From Lateolabrax maculatus (lineage: Eukaryota; Chordata; Actinopteri; Acropomatiformes; Lateolabracidae): DNA of 64,000 bases. The translations under genes and the position numbers were made by a program. The stretch covers positions 3,112,001 through 3,176,000 of the forward strand of contig CM062211.1 of the NCBI GenBank assembly GCA_031216445.1. The letters run 5' to 3'. Position 1 is the first letter of the stretch, and every line of letters begins with the position of its first letter. The notes beneath the pieces are model-generated. The model did not search any database, was not told the origin of the DNA, and worked only from the letters and a program-made list of their open reading frames with translations. This document shows positions 48,427 to 57,845 of the stretch, piece by piece.

Positions 48427-50422
48427 TATGGCTGTGATGGTGATACTACAATCACTGCTTCTTACATTTGTAAATGTATAACAATCTGGATCAGACTCAT
48501 TGTGCATGCTCTTGTGTAATTTACTGAAAGCCATGAGTAGGGAGATGTTTTCCTTTAAGTGTACATCAAACAGGCGCTGTGTGACCTCATAACCTACCAG
48601 CACAATGGGAGCGGACCACATTCTCCTGCAGCTGCCTGTGGGTGGAGAGAAGTGCAGGCTGACTGTTACTGTGCATCAGAAAAACACACTGAAAAGCAGA
48701 AGCGCCTTGGGGAGAAACTGTGTGTTGAGTCAGGTGGTGTTTGGATGCTGTTTTCTCCCAGCCTGTTGATACCTGTAGTTCTTTCACAACTCTACTTACG
48801 CCAGTTGTTCTTTCGGTATGCGCATGTTTGCAAACTTTCCAAAACCAGTGTTGACTCCATACGCAACTGCGGTGAAAAATAATACACACTGTTGAAGCAG
48901 CTGAAGTTATCTGTATGTTCAGACTGAAGATGATGAGAACAACAATACCTCTCTCTTCTCTGATAAAAGCATCAATAACCTCTCTGCCCTTTATGACTTT
49001 CTCCTCTGCCTCACGTGTTAACTGGGAGGAAACCAAACAGTAAACATCAGCATGGCTGTCTCCACTTTTTCTCTGGCTTTAGAAAGTGTTTTTCTCACCT
49101 TTATTTTGAACAAGCCTTGACCCAGGCTGACCAGATCAGCTGTGGTCAGACTGTTGCCATCCAGGGTAGTGTACTGGTAGCAAAAGCCAACGTGAAGAAA
49201 CAGTTAGCTGAACAGAATTTCTGCTTTTGGGTGTGGTCATTTTTTAAATTACAATATTTCTATTTAAACATAGAACATATATACAGATAATTAAATTTAG
49301 AATAAACAAATGAAAATGAAAATGAAAAATAAAAACAAAAACAATATATAAAGTTATTTATATACATATACATGTATACACCCAGTATACTTGAAAGCAA
49401 AAGCAACACACCCACCTCTTTGGGCTCTTGATAAGAGATTTGCCTATTGGCACCAGGTTAAGGAAATATTTCAGTTCAGTAACTGACAAGGTGAACATGT
49501 ACCAATCAATAATAAAACAACTACAAAGAAGAACTGGACAGTTGGCAACGTCGGTATGTCGGTCGGTTCGGTCCAGACTGAAATATTGGATTGGATTCTC
49601 ATGGAAATGTGTACAGACATTCATGGTGACAAGAGGTTGATCCTAATGATTTTGTTGATCCCTTATCTTTTCCTCTAGCATGCTGACATTAGCAGTCGGC
49701 TCAAAGCACAGACCTCATTTTTGCAGAACCACTAGCATGGCTGTAGACTCTTAGTCTGGTTAATTGACTGGAGAGGTAAAATTGGTTTTGGGCAGCTTCG
49801 ATAAGTTGTCCGGACTATTTTTTGTGCCATTTGGGTGGTTTCCCAGGTGAAAATAAAACAAAAATCAAATGTCATTTGAGTTCATTACAACTCAGCTGAA
49901 ACTTTTTTTTCATATTCAAAATATTATTTGGTTCCAAAGTCATAGCTCTATCATAAATGCATTTGATATCCAAAAGACTAAAGAGTCCACGGGACAGCAT
50001 CTTATCAAATGTGTCTATTTAAATGGCTATAAAAGTCAGTGGAAGGATACACTGCCAGAGGTGAAGAATCATGTCTGTCATTTTCTCCTGCAAAAACTCC
50101 AAAAACAAATGGAAATCGTATTATTCTCAGAAAATTAGCTTATACTGATCTGCACATGCAGGCAATTGAGTTGGAGACCCTTACCCAACCGCACAAAGTC
50201 ATTGTCCTCCAGAACGTCCTCCGCCCTGTCCTCAGGGTGGAGGAGCTCTCCAGCCAAACATCTCCGCATGCTGAACTCCATCTCCCCGCCTCCATCCTCG
50301 AGCTTCTTGGCCTGACGGTAGCGCTGCAGGGCCTCGGAGCCCAGCGACTGGACGGAGGCAGAGGGGCTGCCGCAGGGCACCCTGAACCACTGGCCCCGAA
50401 CACACACAGACACGCAGCGCAT
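42720..50422 (-). CDS. hal: Histidine ammonia-lyase (histidase)
   Basis: This cytosolic enzyme removes ammonia from histidine to give urocanate, the first step of histidine breakdown. Coding exons seen: 50,422-50,185; 49,173-49,099; 49,021-48,949; 48,866-48,800; 48,635-48,598; 48,386-48,261; 47,133-46,994; 46,845-46,798; 46,574-46,427; 45,968-45,873; 45,747-45,689; 45,457-45,377; 44,397-44,332; 43,951-43,786; 43,566-43,432; 43,355-43,247; 42,942-42,873; 42,776-42,720. From exon 49,173 on, phases join into 517 residues. Motifs: YGVNTGFGKFA with the catalytic Tyr, GTVGASGDLAPL whose Ala-Ser-Gly forms the MIO electrophile, LINGTQ, QDAYTLRCIPQ, NSATDNP, SGGNFHGEYPAK, AISERR-like SISERRIERL and MGGWAARKALRV. 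The first exon begins MRCVSVCVRGQWFRVPC, like human MPRYTVHVRGEWLAVPC. It ends in phase 1 while the next seen exon starts in phase 0, so one exon (human IEGD...YREPEK region) was not found. The C-terminus (ending KKLQP) is some 35-40 residues shorter than human. Confidence 0.96.
43670..43740 (-). mobile_element. Degenerate repeat fragment in hal intron
   Basis: 'attgaaatatctcagctattgggcgggttgccatgatattttgtacaggca' parallels the minus-strand form of the family at 49.5 kb ('ctgaaatat...attggattggattctcatggaaatgtgtacagaca'). Confidence 0.5.
45030..45130 (-). mobile_element. Degenerate repeat fragment in hal intron
   Basis: 'aggagccgggagctgattagcttagtttagcatgcagactg' resembles the reverse complement of the repeat at 19.76-19.89 kb (ccagtc..tatgctaagctaa..ctcctggctcc). 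The similarity is short and decayed. Confidence 0.4.
46005..46215 (+). mobile_element. Interspersed repeat, family A copy 3 (hal intron)
   Basis: It shares 'gcaaacngttgcttatttnc', 'aatttggagt', 'tccctctcttttagctct', 'gtctttaccaactatggagaaagatatct' and 'agctgctatgttcaccagc' with the copy at 57.5 kb, in the same orientation. The right half of the element is missing here. Confidence 0.6.
46994..47133 (-). CDS. hal: hal exon carrying the MIO-forming Ala-Ser-Gly
   Basis: It reads ASCLSWVPEKGTVGASGD and LAPLAHLTLGLMGEG. The Ala-Ser-Gly triad cyclises by itself into methylidene-imidazolone, the electrophile of all aromatic amino-acid lyases of this family. The triad is intact, so the enzyme is expected to be active. 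The acceptor gtgtgtgttacag contains a short (GT)n run. Confidence 0.95.
47545..47950 (+). mobile_element. LINE (L2/Rex-like) reverse-transcriptase remnant in hal intron
   Basis: The plus strand encodes SYADETQIQ, which resembles the YADDTQL catalytic box of non-LTR reverse transcriptases. After a gap it encodes QNAAARVLTRIRRTEHITP and VLESLHRLPV, matching the C-terminal QNAAARLLT...HITPVL.SLHWLPV region. Stops and frame changes interrupt it, so it is a fossil. It is antisense to hal. Confidence 0.7.
48391..48426. repeat. (CA)n microsatellite abutting a splice acceptor
   Basis: A CA tract just upstream (on the hal strand) of the acceptor gtgtttgtgtgtgaag of the exon at 48,386. On the hal strand it reads as (GT)n and takes the place of a pyrimidine tract. 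Confidence 0.85.
49540..49765 (-). mobile_element. Teleost LINE-type repeat fragment, clearest copy
   Basis: 'ggtccagactgaaatat ... attggattggattctcatggaaatgtgtacagacattcatggtgacaagaggttgatcctaatgattttgttgatcc ... tttcctctagcatgctgacattagcag ... ctcaaagcac ... agcatggctgtagactcttagtct' is the reverse complement of a widespread teleost repeat. It lies in the intron where one hal exon is expected. Confidence 0.65.
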
Positions 50423-51894
50423 CGTGTAGTGTGATGCGAAGGACTCAGCAGGCTTCGACAATGCTGATATCTTGGGTAACAAGAGGTAGGCCCTCCCACA
50501 AGGACTGGTTGAACGGGTTCTGCCTGGGTGCAAACATTCACTCAGTCCCTCTTTGACTCATTAACATCTTCAATCAAATGTATCTGTGCTCAAACACGCT
50601 GTCAATCTTTAATTTAAGATTAAGGTTCAGACATAATTCTTTTCTTTTCCTACATCCCTGCATCAAGAAGGGCATACTGTCCTATTTTTTGGTAATGTTG
50701 GCACAAGTCAAAATTAAATGAAGGTTAAAGAATAAAGACCATGGCAGTCTGATTAACAAGAAATCATATTTTTCCAGGCTTTGCTGTAAATGTTTTAAGG
50801 ACTGTTATGGGCTTAGTCTGATTACCCTCTAGCAAAAGTACACAAGCCAGCAAGGCTACAAATCAGTAAGTGGTTTAATTTGGAACGTGAACCTTGGCTT
50901 ACAGGTTGAACTGCTCTCTCTACAGTCCCTCACAAGGACAGCACAGCCTTCTTTACCACTTGAAACAAAACTTCCTTGACACGTTCTAATGTGCTTTGTG
51001 TAAAATGTAACTTATGTCCATTCTTCGCTGCATTTTCCAAAATTCCATTTTGGGTCCACAGGAAGTGTTGATTATTCACTCCCTGCCATTCGTTGCTTGT
51101 AAAGCTAATCAATCTCTGACATCAGGCTTTATTGCGCTCAGTCATTCTCGACAAGCTAAATACCTCAATGTAGATGTAATGTAAATGTAAAATGTCATAT
51201 TTCCTTTGGGTGGCCCCACCTCAGGGCCCCTGGGCTGGAAGTGGTCTCCATCAGGCCCACACCCACGCGGCTCATTTCCTCCGGGAAGCTCCAGTTGGCT
51301 GTTTCCTGAAAGCCCCCCCCCACCGCGCTGCCTGCACGGGCTTGCACATGCATTGGCCGACAGACAAACAGACACACACACACACACACACAATGAACTG
51401 TCTGAGGAGCTACTCCCAAAAAAGACGCATTCACACAACCCAGCCTCCTCCCTTTCCTTTTCCTCCTTACCTAAAGTTTCACCCATTTGTCTCTTCTTCC
51501 TCCCTATCCACCCATCCCTTTGTTATATTTACAACTCTATAAAAAAACAGTAAATCTTGTAAGACTGAAAGTCCAATTTCAAGATTAACTGTAGCTTTAT
51601 TCCAAAATACTACACATTTTGGGGAGACCTAAAGGTTTTAAAGTCTCAGGACAAGATACTTATGGATTTGCTGTTATCTGTGTGGCTTAAAGTGTGAAGT
51701 TTGTCCTGAGGGTAGCACAGCAGAAAACACCATTCACCCATTCAATTTAATAAGGGTTTTCCCCTTGGGAGCATGATTGTGCTTATTAAATTTAATTGCA
51801 GTTTCCTGATAAGATCATGTGTGCAGTTGACATGTTGAGCTGTTGGAGTTGCTAGAAGATTCAACTTATAGTGACATGACAATCCATAGCAAAA
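50423..51894. other. hal upstream region; no other gene recognised
   Basis: It contains the presumed hal 5' UTR and promoter. Overlapping frames at 51,142-51,553 on both strands lie on a (CA)n tract and C/G-rich text and have no family resemblance. A 'ggttacttgttac'-like or TATA signal that would fix the hal start was not convincing. Confidence 0.4.
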
Positions 51895-52450
51895 TTAATG
51901 TAACTCTTGAAGGTGGTACTAGAGGAAAGCTCACGGAGTGTCCGAAGTAGAAAATGTGTATCCTTTGGGAAGCATACAGATGGATGACAAAATAACAAAA
52001 AAAATGAATAATTTAGTGGAGAAATATAGTAAATGGAAATGCTTCCAAACAGAGCATGAGGGTTCACTGTATGGTTTCATGAGTATGAAAATGATGTGCT
52101 CTGGCCTTCAGTCACGAGATATACACAAGGAACAGTCTGGGAATCACCAAAAGTATTAGCATTTGTCTTTTGTGGACCGTGAATATCCCCAGAAAAAAAT
52201 CATGGAAATGTAGCTGGTAGTTTTCAACATACTTTTTCATGGCGCAAAGTGAAATTTTGAATTGACAATGGTGCTAGAGGAAGGTCAGGGGTTACCAGAG
52301 TCAGGGTCCACCCTCTGGGGACCATGAATATTCCTACCAAATTTCATGGTAATCTCAAAAAAAGTTGCCAGATATTCACCGTAGTACTAGATGTTTGTTA
52401 AAATTCCTAAAACGACCAATGTTGCCCTGACAAGCGACCTCTTGTGGTCA
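51895..52450 (+). mobile_element. Composite of two or three degenerate LINE-type repeat fragments
   Basis: 'tggtgctagaggaaggtcaggggttaccagagtcagggtccaccctctggggaccatgaatattcctaccaaatttcatggtaatc' (52,268-52,355) is a good copy of the family at 49.5 kb in the other orientation. A second weaker copy ('tttgtggaccgtgaatatccccag...aaatcatggaaat') precedes it at about 52,168, and 'ggtactagaggaaagctcacggag' at 51,913 may be a third. Confidence 0.6.
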
Positions 52451-52956
52451 CACATAGTAAACCTTACTGCCAGACTAGAGCGTCAATATTTGAGGATTCT
52501 GCAAAACCCCAGGTTATGTTCAATGACAAAACATTTTTTTACATCAATCACCAATGTTTTTTGAATTCTCGCTTTCTACAAAGTCAGACACCCCACGCTT
52601 CCATCCACCACCACCAAACCATAACCAAAGAGATGGCAGATAAGAATTGTTTTTGTAAATGTATGAGGACTTCTGGGAAGGACTGACCAAATGGCAGACT
52701 GACGCACTCAGAAATCTTATCTTGAGCTGACAGTAAATTCTTAACCTAGGAAACTCTCTCCACTCAAGGTCCACTATCTCCCTTGTTTTCGAGATTTTAA
52801 CTACATCGCACTGTCTTCATCAGCCGATAAAATTTGCTCAGGTGTCATGTATTTTTAGATATTCAAATGTTCCATTATTCAGAGCACTTTTAGAACTTCT
52901 CATTCATGGTTGCAAGTTGAGCCTAAAACTTGAATACCATGTGATACGGTCAAAAG

Positions 52957-53135
52957 CTCAAGAACAAGCAAGTAAGTGGGCCTTGAGTGGGGATTATTTT
53001 GTTAATTGCTATTTTCAGTCCAGAATGAACTGTCAAGTTCAACTGTCAGGCGTTTGTTTGACAACTGATCAAACCTTATCTGCAGATGAAGAAAACTCTA
53101 GAACAATCAAGTAAGGTGACCTTGAGCATAGATTG
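52957..53135. repeat. Direct repeat of about 40 bp, 137 bp apart
   Basis: 'gctcaagaacaagcaagtaagtgggccttgagtggggatta' (52,958) and 'ctctagaacaatcaagtaaggtgaccttgagcatagatt' (53,096) share most bases in order. This suggests an old local duplication. Confidence 0.5.
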
Positions 53136-53948
53136 TTTAGGCAGATATATGACTTGGTAAAAAGAGGCAGGAATCATTTTTGTGCCTTGAACTTCATGCA
53201 AAAGTAAATGCTCCTTATTGTCCTTTTTAGCTCCACTACAACCGATTGAAAAATCTGCGCACTGATATTAAACCTCTTAAACTTCTGAAGAGATATGATA
53301 CTGACAGGGCACGGTGAAGAAGAAACGTTCCTTGCGCAAAAGGTTGGATAGCACAAAAGCTGTGACGCCAATGCACCTGTTAAGTATCATTGCTGCTGAT
53401 GTTTGCCAGAGAAAAGGTGAGCTGGAAATTGGCTGGGGAGATTTCCCTTCATGAAAACAAGGCCTTATTCATCGGGGAACGTTGCAGCGGACAGATGTCT
53501 TCTGTGGGTCTGGACAACAGTTTGCGGTGTCAGTCAGAGACGTAGCCATATAGTAGCACCTCCAGATAAGCCTGTGCTCTGTGTGTCCTATCGCAGGGAG
53601 ATAGAGGTATCTCTCTGTCAGCTCAACCCCTGCTGTCACTGATTCCTCTGAGGCTCCTCGACCCGATAGCTTCCTCTCAGGCAGCACATCTGGAGAACGT
53701 CGCCACAGGGTACACACACACACACACCGTCCTCCATCCTTCCACTCCTTTCTTAGGTTATCCAACGTCACCTCCTTCCTCCCTTTAACCTTTGACCCGT
53801 CTTCCCCATCCATTCTGAGAGGGGAAGATGATTGCGTGGCGGTGTGAACTCAAGGAAGGAGGGTTAACAACAAAACTTTTCACAGTCAAAGCAGAGGAAA
53901 GAGGCATTTGCTCGGAGCAGAACCTCCTGACACTGAGAAACCTCTCTC

Positions 53949-53988
53949 TCTTTCAGTAAAACACACACACACACACACACACACACAT
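53949..53988. repeat. (CA)n microsatellite
   Basis: A CA tract of about 14 units preceded by a short CT run. Confidence 0.9.
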
Positions 53989-54839
53989 ACTGTACTTAAG
54001 GCTCCAGATGCAGCTCCACTTGGTACCAGGCTTCTGATTACAAGGTGTGGCGTGTTCTGCGTCCTATCATTACTCTTATGTCAGGCCTCTTCCCACACTA
54101 GAAATGCTGTGCAGAACAGAGTGGCAAACATTGAAGACCTGATGAAAGGTTTGAAATTCTCACTTCAGGCATCACCCTATTGAATATCACTCATCCCCGC
54201 AGCTAAACGTCATGCAAATATGCAAATGCTTCCTGGAGCCGGGAGCTGTAGAGAGAGAGACATGGGCATAGAACAGGTTCTGTGTTCCCACAACAAGCTG
54301 GAGGAATGGTGTTTATATATATTTTGACAGATTGGTACATTTTTGAGTGCACTTCTTGGAATCAACTTGTTTGCCCTGATCTGTCCAGAGCGAAGGTGAT
54401 GAAGGAGGAAGTTTTAGTTAGGAGTAAAACTAAAACACAGGAATTATAAAGGAATTCATTTGGTTTATATAAGTAACTGCCTGAAAGTATCCAAAAGCAG
54501 TTTGGACTCCTCAACACTACTGCACCTCAGTCTCTACAGAACTGTAGTTTAAACTCAAAGATGCCCGATATGTCAGGCTGACTTTTGGTTTATAACAATA
54601 TTTCCATTTGATGGAATGGTGCGACCATGAAAAAATATTAGATTTCACTTGGTGTAAAAAATCATACAGCTTTAATGAATCAGATTACATTGTATTTATT
54701 ACAGTCACAGAGGGTGAAATAACAAAATTTACAATAACAAGAAAATGGACCATGTTACCCTTTAAAGTCTAATTGCACACAGTAAACAATATTAGATTAA
54801 CAAACAGACTCAGGGGTAGCCCACAGCTAACTCACTTAC

Positions 54840-54921
54840 ACCATAGCAACACCACATCCTGTTTACCTTTTTCACCCAAAAGCATGATGGGTAGCTCATG
54901 GTAAAATCTTACATCTTCTTC
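54840..54921 (-). other. Possible isolated exon (low confidence)
   Basis: A good acceptor (tttttcttttccttacag) and a good donor (T|GTAAGTGAG) bracket 82 bases on the minus strand, open in one frame only (EEDVRFYHELPIMLLGEKGK...). An AATAAA at 54,700-54,695 could also make it a last exon. No family is recognised and no neighbouring exon was found, so this may be chance. Confidence 0.2.
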
Positions 54922-55052
54922 CTGTAAGGAAAAGAAAAAACATGAAAGTTAGTTAGATATTAGAAAAAAAACAATATAAAGTGACCATGCCACAAGTCTT
55001 TATTTGAAAGAGTTTTCAGCAAAAAAAAAAAAAACACTGTATGGTAAGTACT

Positions 55053-55700
55053 AAAGTAATAAAGCATTTCATTAATTAATAACTAATTGTACAACAAAAA
55101 TAGGGATTAATTCATTTGTTTACATGGTGAATGTATTAAACTCTCTCTATATATAATTATTTGATATTTTAATGTGCAGTAATAATAGAAATTCTAAAAA
55201 TAATTTTCAAATGAAATATGAATCCATCAATAAATAGTTCAAATTAAAAAGGATTTACAAAAGCAACATAAAACAGTCAATCATTTAAAAATACATTAAT
55301 GAATTAATAAATAAATAATCACATTTAAAAACCTATTTGAAAATGCAGTTTAAAAAGAGAAATAAATAACTAGATTCACAAATTGAATTAAGAATACAGA
55401 TTTTAATCAGGTATTAAAAGGGGCAATTTCCTTTCCCATTTCCTTTTTAGGCTGTTTTTTCCTTTCCCTATTAGCTAATCGATTTGCCAGTCATTTCGTT
55501 TCTCCATTTAGCCTTTCCAAGACCCTTTGGGTCTTAAGCTGGAATGGAGGACCGCAAGTGTCATGGAAATAGTAATAAAGCATTTCATTAATTAATAACA
55601 AATTGTACAATAAAAATATGCATTTTGTTGTCAAATATGAAGGAATTATAAAAATCATATACAAATGAAATATTAATCCATCAATAGAGAGTGATAAACT
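55053..55700. repeat. Partial duplication in AT-rich DNA, 518 bp apart
   Basis: 'agtaataaagcatttcattaattaataac' followed by 'aattgtacaa' and 'aaaaata' occurs at 55,053 and again at 55,571 with few differences. The trailing part ('aaatgaaatatnaatccatcaata') is repeated too (55,208 and 55,663), the second copy being about 60 bases shorter inside. This is a diverged tandem duplication or two insertions of one AT-rich element. Confidence 0.7.
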
Positions 55701-57150
55701 TCAGCTGAAACTCCACCTTTTCAGTATGTAAAAACGTTTTGTGTTGCATTGTTTTCTATTGCGGTTCTGTTGATCTTACTTTCCTTTCCTTTCCCTAATT
55801 GTTTATGGACTACAGTTTCCGAAGCTAAATTACAGTTTCCTCACCCTGTTTATGCACTGAAAGAAAAAGAATGAGAAACATGTCCGCATGGCTATTACAT
55901 TTACAGAACATTGCTAAATCCTGAATGAGGAACTGAGAGTCACAACTATCGGTCAAACCTATAGAACAAGAAGAAAAAACGTTCACTCTCGCTCACAGAT
56001 TTTAGCCACAATAAATCTGCTCCAAGCTTATACAAAAATGCACTAAATCATGGGGAGGGTTAGAATCTTATCTCCCGTGATTGGTACCACGTAGAGAATT
56101 TCAGAGAGCAATGATAGTCTGGAGAGAGAGGAGAAGCGAGGATCACCGAGGTGGGAGGTTGAGCCTGGCGAGGAGGGGAACCACGTGGGGAAGAGGAGAT
56201 GTGTAAGGGGGATGCTATGTGAGATGTGAGAGTATGTTTGTGTGTGTGTGTGTGGGGGGGGGGGGTTTAAAGGAGACCCAGAAGGTGCTGAGGAGGTTAC
56301 TGGTGGGGAGCTGGGGGGTACGGGGAAGAATGCACTCTCACATTCCTGGCATGCCCGCCTCATTGTAGAGGGCTAATGAGGCGAGGGAGGGAGCGAGCGC
56401 TGCCCTGGGCCCAGAGAGAGGACAAAACCACCGGAGTGCCGGCCGGCCCCGAGCGGCTGAGCTCACGGCTGAGGAATTCTAAACGCCGGACGTGAGAGGG
56501 CACGGCTCGGTGCCAGGTCTGACATCCACGATGATGGGATGGAGAGTCCTCCCTGAACAGAAAAACTAAAACCTGAGAGTGCATTTTCTTCTCAGGGTTC
56601 ATGTCTTCATTTAACAGCAGTAATGTGGCCTACCTAGAATTTCTTTAGTTTGGGTACCAATGGAAAATTCTAGTGTCACCTACGGATTTGTTTTGGAGGT
56701 TTCTCCATCCTGAAAGACATTTTAGGAAAACTGAAGAATTAACACAAGGCATTTTCAATGTGTGTACAACAAACCTGATTGGAAATGCCAAGAATAAACC
56801 ATTTAAAGGCGGTAAACAGTACTTTGAATACACCTATATTTTATGGTTCAGTTACTGTTTCTACAACAAATTCTGTACATTCGCTGTGCCTTGACTTGAA
56901 TGACTAGCTAACATTACTCTAAAGTAGTTGCATTTTACAAAGTTAGCAAACAACTTTATCTTTTGTCCCAATTTTCCCTCTACAGCGCTTAATCCAAAAT
57001 GTTTCCACATCACTCTTCTGGTTTGGTGGCATGATTATCCGTTTTGGCATGACTAGCTAGCCTGGGAACCAAACGAATCTGGAAGCTCGTGTTTTATTTG
57101 CTCTGGCAGGTACGTCTGCCCCCCATTGAGGCATTTTGGTAAACAACCAA
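55701..57150. other. No gene recognised
   Basis: It includes a (GT)n-G run at 56,238-56,266 and GC-rich text near 56,350-56,520. The frames at 56,043-56,602 (-) are proline/serine-rich translations of it without family resemblance. Confidence 0.4.
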
Positions 57151-57151
57151 G

Positions 57152-57350
57152 ATGGCTGCCGCTGATGTGGAGCGTTCTGTTGAATCCGCTATCACATTGG
57201 TATTAAACAGACTGGACGGTAAATTTTCTCTAAAGGGAGAAGAAACAACTGCACTTTAACTTTATGCTGATAAGAAATATGCGTTTGCCATACTTCTGAC
57301 AGGACGTACGGTCTGACAGGACAGCGTTTTGTTGCTCGCCCCTTGGAAAT
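57152..57350 (+). pseudogene. Fossil 5' end of a RecQ-like helicase gene (transposon-associated, multi-copy in teleosts)
   Basis: Starting at an ATG in the context accaagATGGCTGCC, the plus strand reads MAAADVERSVESAITLVLNR, then FSLKGEE and, after a stop, DKKYAFAILLTGRTV, a second stop and LLLAPL. The order resembles the N-terminus and Walker A region of multi-copy fish RecQ-like helicases (..LK.EQ..AL......DVFAVLPTGYGKSLIYQLAPL). The Walker A Lys-Ser is lost and two stops interrupt it, so it is non-functional. A GTAAAT after the Asp codon could be misread as a splice donor. The assignment rests on remembered family resemblance only. Confidence 0.45.
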
Positions 57351-57524
57351 CGGTTAGCTATAGTTTCCTCCATTTTGCGTTGGCGAAGAGAAAAACCATA
57401 GTTTACTGTTAGGGACACAGCATGCAGTGGGCTAGACAGACCGTTTATTTTAGGAATGTCACCTGCTGGAGTACAAGCCACTTAAACCTGAAATAACTAC
57501 ATTTTTGACCACTTATGAGGTTAT

Positions 57525-57845
57525 GTGGTGACTTTGTTAGCAAACAGTTGCTTATTTACAGATCCAGCACTTACCGAGCAACATAATCATTCATTTGGAG
57601 TTGTGTTTGTGTCGACCTCATGGCAGTCCAATAGTCCCTCTCTTTTAGCTCTGTTTTTAGTCTCCACCAGTTCCTGAGGGAAATATCTGTCTATTTAGCT
57701 GCTAAATGCTCCACTATGTTCACCAGCTGGTCTCTAACTGTGTCTGTCTGCTGTTTGCTGCTGCGCAGATAGTGTACAGTGGCTTTTTAGAGATTCTTTA
57801 AAACATTTTTACAAATCATTTGCACAGCCTGCAGTGGAAAAAGTC
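57525..57845 (+). mobile_element. Interspersed repeat, family A copy 4
   Basis: It contains 'gcaaacagttgcttatttacag', 'aatcattcatttggagt', 'tccctctcttttagctctgtttttagtctccacc', 'ggaaatatctgtctatttagctgctaaatgctccactatgttcaccagc' and 'aactgtgtctgtctgctgtttgctg', shared with the copies at 32.1 and 46.0 kb. Confidence 0.65.

Noticed and set aside
49411..49440. Candidate for the missing hal exon (GKSLIKSPK on the minus strand)
   Set aside because: It has a possible acceptor and donor, but the outgoing phase is 2 while the next exon needs phase 0, and resemblance to the human segment is poor.
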